64,000 nt of DNA from Agrocybe praecox (GCA_964017145.1 OZ024840.1:2108001-2172000), one strand, 5' to 3'; shown: positions 41,302 to 53,547, counted from the stretch's first letter. The notes: a model not told the origin generated them from the sequence alone. Made by a program: numbers and translations.

Positions 41302-44300
41302 TTATGAAGCGGGCGTCTTTCGTTTCTTGCCTTTTTTCGAGGCATCACTAGCTGTTGTTGCGGCTTTCGACTTGACATGCCCATTGACAGCCTTCGTATT
41401 AGAAGCCTTCAGTGGACCGCCGGATGTCGTATCCTTGGTTTTCTTATTGGAGGTGGTAGTGGTAGTGGTGGCGGCGTTGATGGCACCGTTGTTATTCTTG
41501 TCAGCGTTGTCCCGAGGATCGAGCATGTCTTCGATGTTTTTACGAATTTCACGCTCTCGTGTGGTGAGCTTGACCAACGCCTCTTCCTTCTTCTCCTTCT
41601 CCTTGGAGACATCTTTGAGGCGCACGGCTTGCCAACTACAGAGGGAAAATGAGTATATCCACATAAACAGAGAGATATTGCTACGAACCCTGCATGTCGA
41701 TCACAAACTTTCTTCCCAGGACACCACCATTGTTCGTCAACATTATCCACCTCCATATCTGTGTCCGCACCGTCCTCCTTCACGGTATCGGCTTTGGTGT
41801 CTTCATAACTGTCCAGAACAGAGGGACCCATATCCGCCCACTCCTCATCATCAAGACACAGACGCTGATCCCAACCACACTGTCCAACAGTCTCAGCCCT
41901 CTCGCTCGCCAGCTGCAAGAGTCGCTCTCGCCAGGCCACGATTTCCATGCCTCGCTTAATCTCCTCCCTCAGCCTGATCACAACGTTAAGCAGGGAATTG
42001 AGTCGTTCCGTTTCCTGTTCCACTTTGCTGTTGACAGGCACTACGACGTGTTGTTGAGGCTTGACAGGCTTTACGACTGAATCCGGAGAATCACAACCGT
42101 TCACTATCGGATCTGGTGCCTCTACACACACCACGATGCCCTCGCGCTTCTCAGCATTCTTGACGCTCTCCCACAACTTGTCCGTCTTGCCGCCCTTCTT
42201 TGCCCATGTATCGATGCGGGATTGCATGTACTTGACACCGCACTCGTCCGAGCAGTATTTCGAAAAGGCACCTCGGCCAGCTTTGTGACATGCTTCTGGA
42301 GAGTCTGGGTTGGGATGCCGCAGGCCATAAAGACATCGCTGCTTATACGTCGTCTTCAGATTTAGATGAGGGTTTTCTGTGTCGTAATAGCGTCGATCAG
42401 TATCATCAAAATACACAGCAAATCATAATATATTTAAAGAATCAACGCACTCTCAATGCAAGGAGGACAAATAAACTGATCGACAAGATCGACCTCAAGA
42501 TCGGGCATATGGACACATTGTGTATGATACCATTCATCACACCTTGAGGCAAAAAAAGGTGTTGAGTGACTGTCCAGATGTAAGAGTAATCAAATCTGAC
42601 TCACTTATCGCAGGCGATCATGAAACGATCCTCATCGTACTTGGTCTTGCAGACACAGTACAACTTGTCATCCTCGTTCTCACCCTCTGACTCTTCCTCC
42701 TCTTCCTGTTTCTCTGCCTTCATAGCATCGCTTTCGGGCCCGACCGAAGCTGGCATGACGGAAGCAGACCGCGATCGTGAAGCAGAAGAGACATTCCTTC
42801 CTGCCACTGACTTTCCTGCCTTTGAAGGAATAGGAATGGCAGTTGAAAGGGGAGAGGCATTTTCAACGTTGGCGCCTTTCTTTCCTTTCGCTGCTGGTTT
42901 GGCACGCGGTTTAGAAGCTGCAGGAGTGGAGCCAGACGCTGTGGCTTTGGCCTTGGATGCAGCCTGTCATATCGTATTATTAGCGTAAAATTTTATGCCA
43001 GACAATACAAGTACTCGCCTTGGCCGTTGTCTCTTTCTTCTTCTTGGCAGGAGGTGCTGTTGATGCTGCAGGGGGTGCCACACTGCTTGCTCGCTCTGAG
43101 GAAGGTTTTTTCGAGGAACTGCCCACACTGATAGAAGCTGGCGGGGGCATGGAGCCTCTCTCAGATGTGGTCTTGGAAGTAGTCTGGCGTGCGGTGGGCG
43201 CGGAAGGAGTGACTGAAACAGGAGGAACAGACATGATGGTAGGAGAAACAGGGCGGGCTTCGCTTATGACGCGGTGGGTGGGTGGCGCTGGTTTGGCGGT
43301 TGCGAGCTGAACGGCCGACGAGCTGCTAGCCGAGGCGTGAGAAGAAGTGGCAGCGGACCCCGGAAGACGACGAGCGGCGGTAGAGGAAGTTGAGAGGGTA
43401 GTGGGCGGGTGAATAGGAGAAGGGGCGGGTGCAGCCACGGGCTGAGCTAATGACGAAGTTGGTGGTGGTGGACGATCGTCGACCAGACTCAGTAGCTCGT
43501 CTTCGACATCGACCTCCATAGGTGCTGCCTCTGGCTTGGCATCGTCGTCGTCGTTTTCCAGAGTTTCAACAAGTTCTGAAACGGCAAGATCCACCAAGTC
43601 CATTTCTTGTTGCTGGTGCTTCTTGGAGATTGTAGAGGGTACAGTTGATGAGGAAGAAGCTATAGGTTCTGAAACAAGATCTTCGAGTTCTTGTTCCAGA
43701 GTCACCACAGCAGCTCCTTTAGGGGTAAGGGGTTTCTGAGACGAGGGCGGGCTTTTTGGCGAGGTAGAAATGGTGGCGACAACGGTAGAAGTGATTGGAC
43801 TCAGTGACGGAGATGGGGTATGGGGGGGAGGTTCGGGACGTGTTGATATTGTAGGAGAGGGTTCTTGGTCAAATTGTTGTATAAACCATTCATGAGCATC
43901 TTCTTGCTGAGTTTTGGGGAGAGTCTTTGAGGGAGCTGGAGGAGGAGCAGTATGGACTTTCTTGGGTTCCAAAATGGGAAGACGGGGTGGTTGAGAGGGG
44001 GTAGTATGGGGACGAGGTGGTTTAGGTTCTTCCTTAATCTTCTTGGGCTCTGGGGGTGGTGGTAAGGGCTCTCTGAGTAGATGGTCGTCGGACTTGCGAG
44101 CAGCTTTGGCACGACCGATCTGACTACCTGGGGGAGAACGCCTGCCTCCCAAAGGACTGACTACACGGTGGGCATCTGGAGAGCGAGCGGGTTCCTTATC
44201 GGCGAGAAGGTCGGCGACGGCGACGGGTTTCCGTGTGTGACCCGGACGACGTGGGGGATATGAAGGGCCTGGGAGGGGGGAATCTGTGCGACCATAACCC

Positions 44301-44770
44301 AACTCGCCGGCATGCATCTTCTCTCTCTCTCGTGCGATACGCTCCCTGTCATCGCGAGTGGGGGACTCTGAGTAGCGGCGTTTCTTGATAGGCCTGTGTT
44401 CGTCAAGGGGCGGGACGGGATCTGGCTTGCGGGGAAGAACGAGGTGGGATATGGCGGGGGTGACTACAGGGAATGAACGATGTTGACGATAACGCTCTTC
44501 TGCGAGGTCGAGCTCTCGCTGTCGTTGTATTTGCTCTTCACGAACGCGCTGCTCATATTCACGCTGTCTCTGCTGCTCATACTCGAAACGACGACGATCG
44601 TCCTGCTCGCGCTGGTCAATGCGGCGCCTGCGCTCGAGCTCGACGGGATCGGATGCATCGAGACGCTTTCGTTCTTCTTCTGCTGCGTGTACGAGGGCCT
44701 CGAGAGGGGAAAAGGCGGGGGGAGAGTCATCACACAGGAGAGAAGAGATATCAAGCCTTCTGGAGGCCAT
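41302..44770 (-). CDS. PHD-finger protein of CFP1/Spp1 type (COMPASS/Set1C subunit) with long N-terminal extension
   Basis: Start at 44770, MASRRLDISSLLCDDSPPAF. The first 600 residues are a low-complexity Pro/Ser/Glu/Arg region, with a coiled-coil-like stretch of Gln/Arg/Glu near residues 45-100. The PHD finger appears after about residue 700: DDKLYCVCKTKYDEDRFMIA, then CDEWYHTQCVHMPDLEVDLV and FICPPC. It is followed by the CFP1-type Cys-rich region: QRCLYGLRHPNPDSPEACHK and YCSDECGVKYMQSRID. A coiled coil and Lys-rich end follow, with a second Cys/His set near WWCPGKKVCDRHAGWQ. Such proteins read H3K4me3 and guide Set1 methyltransferase. The extension is much longer than in yeast Spp1. Confidence 0.88.
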
Positions 44771-45280
44771 AATGGATGGAGGAAAGAACAAGAAGAGAAA
44801 TACAGCACATGATAGGTATAAGATATGACTAAGCAATAGTTATGTACAACGAGACATTGCGGCAATGGCCACGCGGCGACCACGAAGGGACCACAGCAAA
44901 AGACCTCACCGCACCCAAGTCCTGTTCCTATTTTCCTCTCCAGCCCACCTACGGTCTCCCAGTCCTCGACCCACACCAGTCAGTTAAGCGGGCAGATCCT
45001 CAGAGAGATGCTTTTATGGGGCTAAAATAAATGATTAGTAAGCTCTCTTCTACCAGTCAAACCCACACACCTGTGTATTTTGCGTTGATAATAACAGTCA
45101 CACCATCCCCTTTATATACCTTTTTGCAACTGTACAGTACCAACAAGCCCCGTGACACCCCCTTCCGGGGGCTTCCTCCCAAAAAGTTCTCTTTCTATTG
45201 TCGTCGTCGTACTCACCGTCCACCTCCGTTATTTCTATATCTTCTCTCTGCTGATCGCACGCTAAAAGGGCCCCGTCAAG
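44771..45280. promoter_or_regulatory. Divergent promoter region, CFP1-type and STM1-type genes
   Basis: A TATATA box at 45113-45118 points to the plus-strand gene, about 165 bp before its ATG. C/T-rich leader near 45180-45250. No gene seen. Confidence 0.4.
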
Positions 45281-46553
45281 ATGTCGGTGGCCACAAGAAA
45301 CCCGTTCGCCCTTCTCGATGGTGCTTTTCCTCCCCTTTCACATCAAAATCGCCTATTCATCTCTGCTTTTTTTTTTTCCTTTTCTTTTTTTTAAGATGAT
45401 GATGTGCCGTCTGCACCTGCACCCGCTCCCAAGGAAGACGCTCCTGCAGCTGCCTCTGCTCGTGGCACAGGAAACCAAAGATCGAGGGGAGGCCCTGCTT
45501 CTCGTGGTGGTAAGTACTACCCCCGCGGTGGCAAGCCTCCTTCCAAGGACGCAACCCCTGTAACTGAGGAGACCGAAGGCCAGAAAAAGTGTGCGTTTTC
45601 TCTCCCTTTCTTCCGATCTTTTTGATCTTCTTCTTATCCTTTTTAAAGTCGATGGGCCCCCCCGTGAAGGTGGTCGTGGCAGAGGTGGTCGTGGTGGTCG
45701 TGGAGCTGGCAGGGGAGGCAGAGGTCGTTCGTTTGACAGGCACAGCCAAACTGGCAAAACGTACTTTTTTCTCTCTTCTCATTTCAATTCATTCCCTGAA
45801 CAAATCTACCCTTTTCTAGCGACTCTGATAAGAAGGTCCACCAAGGTTGGGGTGGTGATGACGGCAACACCGAATTCAAGGCTGAATCCGCAGCTGCAGT
45901 CGATGCAGTCGCCGAAGAGTCTGCCGATGCCTCTGCTTGGGGTGCACCTGCTGATAACGCTGACGCATGGGCTGCCCCTGCAGAAGGCGCTGGTGGTGCT
46001 GCTGACGGCGAGGCCAAACCTGAAGGCCGTGCTCGCAGGGAACGTGAACCTGAAGAAGAGGATAACACCCTGACTCTGGACCAATACCTTGCCCAGAAAA
46101 CGGAGAACACTGTTATCCCAAAATTGGAGGGCACTCGCAAGGCCAACGATGGTGCCGATGACATCTTCAAAGACGCTGTCGCCCTTACCAAGAACGAAGA
46201 GGAAGATGCCTACTTTGTTGGAAAGGTAATAAAATTATTATTTTTGGCTTTTGCATTATCTAACTTTTATATCCCAGACCAAGAACACCCCCAAGCCCCG
46301 TGCCAAGAAGGAAGAAAAGGTCTTCCTCGAAATCGACGCTCGTTTCGAGCGCCCCGACCGTGGAGGACGTGGACGTGGAGGACGCGGCGGTGACCGTGGT
46401 GGTGACCGTGGCGACCGTGGTGGCGAAAAACGTGATGGCCCTCGCGGCCGTGGTGGTCCCCGTGGTGGTCCCCGTGGTGGACGTCAGAACAACAACAACG
46501 GCGCTGCTGCCGTCAACGTTGATGACCAGACCGCCTTCCCTTCCTTGTCTTAA
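45281..46553 (+). CDS. STM1 / SERBP1 family ribosome- and mRNA-binding protein
   Basis: Start at 45281: MSVATRNPFALLD, joined by an intron to DDDVPSAPAPAPKED. RGG-type basic stretches come next (EGGRGRGGRGGRGAGRGGRG, near 45660-45730). The conserved helical core reads DSDKKVHQGWGGDDG, NTLTLDQYLAQKTENTVIPK and DDIFKDAVALTKNEEEDAYF. The tail is a second RGG-rich region (GGDRGGDRGDRGG) and ends VDDQTAFPSLS. Stm1/SERBP1 proteins clamp idle 80S ribosomes and bind the eEF2 site. Five exons, about 320 residues. Naming by family is firm; the exact role is inferred from homologues. Confidence 0.9.
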
Positions 46554-47073
46554 TAGGCATACACGGGACCGTTCGTAAAGAAGGAAAAAAAGACTGCTAA
46601 TGCGGGTGTTGATGGGAATATTCTGTGTACATCTCTCTCTTCTTACGTGTTGTCTTAACCCCGCAATCTTCATTCTTGATGCATTTATTTTTTTCGTGCT
46701 CCCTTTTTCAACTGTATATTTCATTCTGCTTTCTCTTGTCGTTCTTACCTTGGCCCTGCATGTTTGTCACGAATGAAAATTTTCCAAGATTACAGAAATA
46801 TACATCTTGTCAACCAATGAATGTATCTTTATTATTAAAACAATGCTCCGTTATGCGTTGGTTATGCTCCGAAGGTTGAAACGTTGAGGTGAAGGTCCGA
46901 ACGGAAAGGGTCTTCGAGATAGCGGTTTGGGGTTTCGCAGGGTTTCGCTAAATGAAAGGAATGCATACCCCACGTGTAAATGAGCTATGAAAATGGCCTT
47001 TTTTACCGCTCTTTCCTACTACAATATTACTCACTTTTCCCCGTAATCAGCGAGCGCCTTTGACATAGAAACT
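46554..47073. other. Intergenic: STM1-type 3' flank and promoter of the next gene
   Basis: T-rich 3' flank, then a mixed promoter region. No gene seen. Confidence 0.45.
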
Positions 47074-48267
47074 ATGATTGACAAAATCTATATTGCTCGC
47101 CACGGTAACGTCCATTCTAACTCTTTCAACGTTCACCGGCACCCGTTGAGGCTATTTCATCGCAGGCTTCAGACTGAACTGGATTAACACAGTGTGGTGG
47201 GTCGCTCTTTCCGCATTGTCCCACCACATGATATCACCTTCTGACCTGCCTACAGGACGAGCCCAACTGGTTTGGAACGAGATCCCCCTTTGACTGCCTA
47301 TGGCGAGGTCAGCAGTAGCATTTCATGTCTCCCGAATCGAACTGAGCCTTTTTGCATCATCAGACGCAAGCGGAGGAACTATGCCAGTTCTTCATGTCGT
47401 TCCCGGAGGACGAGCGTCCGACTGCTATATTTGCGTCTCCATACTGTTGAGTGGTGGTTCTTTCATTATGCGTGATACCCCTTAATAACACACGAAATCA
47501 CAAAATCCCACAGACCGATGCCTACAAACCGCTAGGCCGGTAGCGCAAGCTCTCGGACTTCCAATCTATGTCGAACATGGTGAGTTTTGGCGTTGACAAG
47601 ATTAACCATCGTGTTTTCCTCTTCTGAACCATGAAATAGGCATTGCGGAATGGTATTCCCCAGTCGTGCCAGGCTCCGGTCTTCACCCACGCCCCGGATC
47701 GACCGAATCCTTGAAGCAGCACTTCGCCGAGGTCGATCCCAGCTGGGGCACCTTGTATTACCCTTCTCGCAAGGGAGAGACCGTCCGGGAGCTGCACGAT
47801 CGTATTGACACTTTCACGTCCACATTCGTCCCTGCCGTCACCCAGCGCCTGCCCCTCGAAAAGCATCGTCGCATATTGATGGTCACGCACGCCGCGACGA
47901 CCATCGCCCTCATCCACAGCTTTGTGGGAGACAGGAACATGTACATAAAGGTCGGGTGCTGCTCCCTGTCTGAGCTGGAAAGGAAGACCCTCGAAGAAGG
48001 CGTCAGCGATAAACAGGTCATCGGTGCATGGAAGCCCCTATCTATCGCTAGCGGAGACCACCTCCAAGGTGGCTCGTCCAGAGAATGGGGATTCGAGGAC
48101 ATCGAAGTCGAGAAAGGAAGAGTGAGTTGTCTTATTTTTATAGTTTCCGGGTATCATCTCATCACCGAAAACTATTTATTTAGGTCGTAGAGGATCCTGG
48201 TGTCCCCGGAACGGAAAACGACCCAGATAGTCCTATCGGCCTCCAGAAACATATCAGTAACCTATAA
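47074..48267 (+). CDS. Histidine phosphatase (phosphoglycerate-mutase-like) protein, TFIIIC tau55-type
   Basis: Start at 47074: MIDKIYIARHG, the RHG catalytic motif, completed by splicing to FRLNWINTVW. The next joint gives TSPTGLERDPPLTAYGE. Later exons hold the ASPY-PCLQT-like region, then ALGLPIYVEHGIAEWYSPV and GSGLHPRPGSTESLKQHF. The second catalytic His is in LMVTHAATTIALIHSF. The end is EWGFEDIEVEKGRVVEDPG. In fungi, proteins of exactly this layout are the TFIIIC subunit tau55/Sfc7 or stand-alone phosphatases. Both His and Arg of the active site are kept, so catalysis is possible. Which role applies cannot be decided from the sequence alone. Confidence 0.82.
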
Positions 48268-48515
48268 TTTGCCCCCACCCCCTTGCATCAAGGGTGACAA
48301 GGATACTAGCATTCATTATAATCAGTCTCATGGTTCAACCCCTACATTTTTAATCGAAGAAAAACGATAGATTAATGTCTTTCAGGGTTTCATAGGTACG
48401 GGTGCAGTTTGTTCGTCTTTGCTAGAAACACCCCCCTTTATATTTACAAGATAGATGATACGTGCATTGTCTCGTTTCGTAGTACATTAGAGTCCTTTGC
48501 TTGACTAATAGATCT

Positions 48516-49854
48516 TTAGAACCGTACATACGCACTGGCATAGCTTACACTCGAGTCCCGAATAGAATGACAGTGGCTACTTTGTTCATATCGCACCCAA
48601 CTCAGTTCTGGTTTAGTGCCTTTGTTCTTCTCCAGATCTGACAGGGCCCCAAAGAGCACGCCGATAGGATGCCTACCGCAAATAGTATTCTTGGTACGCG
48701 ACAGGTATTTCGCAAATTGAGAATGTGCAGTTACCGCCGTCGAAGGTGGCATAGTAAGCAGATCCATTGCTTCGTGATCGAGTCGACTTATAGACTCATG
48801 GATAGGATGATTTGGTGATGGAGCGTTGCTCCGCGATAGGGTAGTTCCAGCAGCGTCACTAGGTGCAGGCTCTGGGTAGTAAAATGTATACTGAAATCTT
48901 GTACCCCTGTCCATCCTTCTTTAGACAACTTGGAGGTGTAGAATAAATCATCGCTCACCAGTGGCAGAAATCACTCGATATGACAAAAAATGTATCTTCA
49001 CTTGCAAGATAGGGGGCTAATATGGACCCGAACGACGCTTCTACGCGTTCCGAGATGCTCCCAACTACAATGGGCACAATCCGAATGTCTTGGCTGTGAT
49101 AAATTGTGTTAACATACAGATATGAAAGATTCATTAGAAAACTACCAACCCTTCGAACATTTTCCGAACATATGGAAGATGCATTTCTATGCTATGCTCA
49201 TCTTCATCGGGTTGGATCTCCATAGTCTCGAACTTTCCAGTAGCTTTGAGCTCCTTAATGGCTGAATGAACCATCAAGTTCAGGATATACTGTCAGTGCA
49301 GGTAGAGAGCGTTGCTTACTCTCAAGATCCAATGGAAGGTTCCCAATAGGCGTCTCGTACTCCTTGCATCCAGATAACGCACATCCATTCAAGTAAAAGT
49401 GGTGTGAAGGACCGAGGATAAAGACGCGTTTACTGCGTAGACGCATTCAATCATTTCCAGATCAAAATGCCGATAAAAAAGAGACAAACATAGGTGCTGT
49501 GTCAATACTCTTGTACGCCCATGCTGCAGCAGGTCCTGAGTAAGAATATCCAGCGTGCCTAGCAAGTTGTCGCAGGATGTCAACACAGAATCAGAAAGAG
49601 GCTTGAAGGATCAACTGCACTGACGGTGCAATAATTGCTTTGGATCCTTTGATAGGATATGGTTCTTTATCGTGATTGACCTTTGAAAGCCAGTTGGTCA
49701 ACTCGCCGTCTAGGACCTTCTCTTCAGAAAGGTCAGACCAATTGTCATGCCAGTGAGATGGTACAATTATTACTATCTTCAGTGTACCAAGAGCCGGCGT
49801 GTGAGGCACTGCGAATACTCCTACGACACCTCTATCATCAGCACAAACTTCCAA
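48516..49854 (-). CDS. MEMO family protein
   Basis: The N-terminus is uncertain (start 49854 chosen). The first clear segment is [20 protein letters not shown]. Introns join AIIAP to [17 protein letters not shown] and then [20 protein letters not shown]. The order continues [45 protein letters not shown], and ends [30 protein letters not shown] and [10 protein letters not shown]. The three metal-site residues of human MEMO1 are kept: His in HAGY, His in GPSHH, and Cys in TICGRH. MEMO proteins bind copper/iron and affect redox control and cytoskeleton. The usual SHAGSWY start motif reads SHWHDNWSD, so the first exon may be wrongly bounded or diverged. Confidence 0.85.
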
Positions 49855-50175
49855 CGCAATCCATGCAGGCCTTACATTTGAAAGAGAAGGAATTCTGTTT
49901 CTCTAGGTCTAAGAATGTGTTTGTTGGATGGAAGCAAGGTCAGATATGATATCAGATCTAACCATGCTGGTACTAAATTTGAAATGCAGTGCAACAGACT
50001 CTCAGTAAAATAGGAGCAAATAACCTGACTTTTAGAAATGGTCGGATCCAGGAACGTAGTAACGCTTGACGAGGAAGTGCATGGGACATGGATTTCGCTA
50101 TGGCATGGCATGTTTGATAATGCATACGGGATATTACATGGAAAAAAGTGTGGAATACGAAAACTGAGGGAGCGT
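49855..50175. other. Intergenic: MEMO upstream region and RPL32 3' flank
   Basis: No gene supported. If MEMO has an undetected first exon, it would be here. Confidence 0.4.
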
Positions 50176-50767
50176 CTACTCCTCGGACCGCAGACGAGCA
50201 TCGGCGTTGGTGACCTTGATGCCCAAAGCTTTGGCGCTACAGAATATTGTCAGAAAAATCGGGTTTCTGGGCATAAATGGACTTACCGCTCGAGAATCAC
50301 GATGCGGTTTCGGCTGCTGACGTTGTGTGCAATCTCAGCGGCGAAGCTTTTGTTGTGCATCAAGAGGAGGTCAACTTCTCTGACGTTGTTGACGAGGAAC
50401 TTCTTGAGGCCGTTGGGGAGGAGGTGGCGAGTCTGGCGAATAATGGTTACGAGGGATTATATTCCAAGTTGAAAATCAGGCGAACCTTTGCGTTGCTGCC
50501 GTAACCGATCTAAGGAAGAGTTGAGGAATTTGCCCAAAAATAAGATAATTACTGAGACTCACCTTGGGCATGGCGGTTTGGCCCTTGAAGCGACGTCTAA
50601 CCCTGTTATCGATACCCTTGGGCTTCCTCCATGATTCCTTCACACCATGGTAGCGATCGGACTGGTGGCGCCTGAATAACCAAGGTCAAAATAGGTAGAT
50701 GAATCCAGGTGGAAAACGAGACCGACTTGAATTTGTTGGTGCGCTTCTTGACGATTTTGATGGCCAT
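50176..50767 (-). CDS. RPL32: 60S ribosomal protein L32 (eL32)
   Basis: Start [20 protein letters not shown] at 50767. Then [20 protein letters not shown] and [16 protein letters not shown], which splices over a 50-nt intron to [40 protein letters not shown] and [20 protein letters not shown], ending ARLRSEE. Full length, about 130 residues, four coding exons. It is a structural protein of the large subunit. The ATG is preceded by a long leader intron (50774-50971). Divergent promoter with the kinase gene. Confidence 0.95.
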
Positions 50768-51371
50768 GGCGGACTGGAATAAGGGGAGAAGGAGTCAGTT
50801 TGTGAAATTTGAAGGGCGGAGTCCCAACTACGCCAAAAGGTTATCCAAACAGCCAAGGACGCATCCAGCCCAAAATATCGATTCCAATGATTCTCTGGGC
50901 CGCTGAATTGGCGTATGGCATGTATAGAACGACCTGGGGGCGAAATTGGGGGTGTATACGGGCATACTCACAGGTTGGTGGGCTTGAGGGAGACGGCGTT
51001 GACGATGGATAACTTTGGCGAGCTGGACCGGGAACAGCTGACGTAAGCAAAATCCCCCGAAACACCCATCAATTATGGAAATTCATTGAAGTGTGGCCAT
51101 AAGCGGATGAATATGCGGTATACATTGGATACTTTCAAACGAAATATATATATGTATCAAGACCCGGAAAGAACAAAAATGAGAATTGTTACAGAAAAAA
51201 AAAAGTATGTGTGCTGTGTTGCAGTGTTTGAGCGAATATGGATCCGGACAGCACGGGGTCCTGTGAGTGGAGGGACATAGATGACGCCCCGGGACAGCAG
51301 AGGATCATCGGCTCTGACAGTGACTCTACTGTTCATCACAGTGAGTATTCTGTAACTTCATTGTGTAATAT
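50768..51371. other. Divergent region, RPL32 leader intron and kinase promoter
   Basis: Contains the RPL32 leader intron and promoter. An alternative upstream Met for the kinase at 51282 would need a donor at GTGAGT (51341) and is not preferred. Confidence 0.4.
50774..50971 (-). promoter_or_regulatory. 5'-leader intron of RPL32
   Basis: Donor CCAACCT|GTGAGT and acceptor ATTCCAG, six bases before the ATG. At about 198 nt it is longer than coding introns in the window. Confidence 0.6.
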
Positions 51372-53104
51372 ATGCTATCGACTCCTTCGGTGGGAATTAC
51401 GTTTGATGACGACGACTGGATTCCGCCGCTCTCTCCCAGACTGTATCGGACGGCGAGTGTTGGGAGCTGGGGGGTTACTTCGATAGGGCGTGGCTTCGAC
51501 TGGGACAAGAAGAGCGAGCAGAGACTGCCGACAGCGCACGAAGAAGAAAAGGAAAACAACGAACCCATCCCCGATCCGGAGCCCGTTGTTCCACATGGTC
51601 GCAAGCATCAGCACTCATTTCAAGACAAGTCCCCTGTTATCAACCTCGTCATGACTTCCTCCCCGCAATCAATGCCATGTCGTCCCGTTACTCCCTCCAT
51701 CCCTCCTCTTGCTCGCTCCCCTTCTTCCCCCCGTCCTCGTCGCAGATCTTCCCAGCAACGCGTCTCCCTCATCGCCGGCAGGGTCTCCATCGCTCCAATC
51801 GAGCCCCCTTCTCCCCCTCCTATGCTCTCAGACAGTCTACGGAGGACTCCCAGCTCGGCAAGCATCCTTAGCAACACCAGCACTCGCCCACCTTCCCCCT
51901 CTTCCGAAAATCAGTCTTTCCTCGGTGGTCGGAACATTTCCGAGTATCTTATCGAGGGCGAGATAGGACGTGGGGCGTATGGTCTTGTAAAACGCGCTCG
52001 TGAAATATCCTCAGATGCTTCGCTGGGTGTGAGTAAGAGCCTTGCTGCTTCTTTCGCATATTTTACCATACGTCTTTCTCTAGCCCCCTTTGGTCATCAA
52101 GCAGGTCATCAAGTCGCGGATCCTTGCAGATTGTTGGAAAAAACATCCAAAACATGGCACGATTCCTATCGAAATCTACGTCATGTCCGCCATCTCTAAT
52201 ACATCTTACGTGCTGCCTCCGCAACGTCCATGGGATCCATTACGTTTTAACAACGACAAGTCTGACTGGAAGGAGGGTCAGATCATAAAAGGCCATCCTA
52301 ATATCTGTCCCCTGCTCGACTTTTTCGAGGATAATCATTATTATTATCTCATCTTACCCTCAACAACGCCAGAGCGTTTACCTAGCGAGCCGTCTCCGCC
52401 ATCGGACCTCTTTGATCTTGTTGAAGCTTTCCCTCATGGTTTACCCCCCTCGCAAATTCGGAGCTATCTAGGTCAAATCGCGGACGCTGCCTGCTTCTTG
52501 CACTCTCATGGAATCGGTGAGCGTTCTGTCGCTAGAGTTGGATGTTTATTATGTATACTCAATGGTATATTCAGTGCATCGCGACATCAAAGACGAAAAT
52601 GTAGTTCTAGGACCTCACGGTAAATGCATACTGATCGACTTTGGAAGTTCCGGTTTAGTTAGGAAGAATGGATGGGACACATTCAGCGGAACGTAAGTCA
52701 CGCCCTTGACGTTCTTAAGGCGCTCGATTTCAATCCAACTGCATTTCAGACTCGACTATGCAGGCCCCGAAATTCTACGTGGCGAAAGATATTATGGAAA
52801 AGAGCAAGATGTTTGGGCATTCGGAGTGGTTGCCTATGTCCTGCTCGTTGGGGAGTGTCCATTTATGACAGCGGCGGAGGCCCAAGAAGGATTGTCATCG
52901 CCATTCGCGAACGCGGCAATATCCTTGGATGAACGATGCTCCGATGAAAAAGAGAAAGAGGGAGAAGAGGCGGATGGCGGTGGAGCTCTCGGGGATGCAG
53001 CAGTGCTTGTGAAGGCGTGTCTGCAGGTAGAGGTTAATGCACGACCGACGTTCGAAAGGATACTACAATGCCGTTTCCTCGCGGGCGATGGTGGGTGGAT
53101 ATAA
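51372..53104 (+). CDS. Ser/Thr protein kinase, PAS-kinase-like
   Basis: The N-terminal 190 residues are Ser/Pro/Arg-rich with SPSSPRPRRRSS-type phosphosite runs. The kinase domain begins at ISEYLIEGEIGRGAYGLVKR (Gly loop). Then come PPLVIKQVIKSRILADCWKK (Lys) and PIEIYVMSAISNTSYVLPP. The catalytic loop is VHRDIKDENVVLGPHGKC, made by splicing ATCG to TGCATCG, and the DFG motif is LIDFGSSGLVRKNGWD. The activation segment joins FSGT to LDYAGPEILRGERYYG, then DVWAFGVVAYVLLVGECPF. All catalytic residues are kept. The nearest known group is PASK (yeast Psk1/2), but no PAS domain is seen in front. An alternative start further upstream is possible. Confidence 0.86.
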
Positions 53105-53547
53105 ATTAGATTGTAGAATTACTATGTCCTGTAAATTATCAAAATGCGAACTTGTACTATAGGCCAAACTTGGAACACGCGGATGGGAAAGGAAAGCGGG
53201 CGGAGCCGCGGTGCCGAGTCATCGATTACTTGATCAGATTGATCTCGATAAAAAAATTTAGATTCGGGCGGGTATAACTAGGACAAACATTCCACATAAA
53301 GTTCGTCCTCTCCACCATCCCTCCTTTTTCTTTACCACCACCTCCTTCCTCACACACCATTCCACAAGTAAGTTTCCCTGTCTTTTTTCTCCTTGTCGTC
53401 GTCCAACGTCGCCCACCACATCCTCTCTATTGATGGATGTCGTCGTCCTCGATACCCTTCTTTCTGCTTATCACCCTCTTTTTCCGTTGCGATCTTTGGC
53501 GATCTTTCGTACTGACTTTTTTTTCTGTCCTGCAGAACTTCTAAAAA
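53105..53547. promoter_or_regulatory. EF-1alpha promoter and leader
   Basis: Strong CT-rich leader at 53295-53360, preceded by a TATAA-like box in GGGTATAACTAGG (about 53271-53283). Contains the leader intron 53368-53535. Confidence 0.5.
53368..53535 (+). promoter_or_regulatory. 5'-leader intron of the EF-1alpha gene
   Basis: Donor CCACAA|GTAAGT and acceptor CCTGCAG, 12 nt before the ATG. It is a common feature of basidiomycete tef1 genes. Confidence 0.65.
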
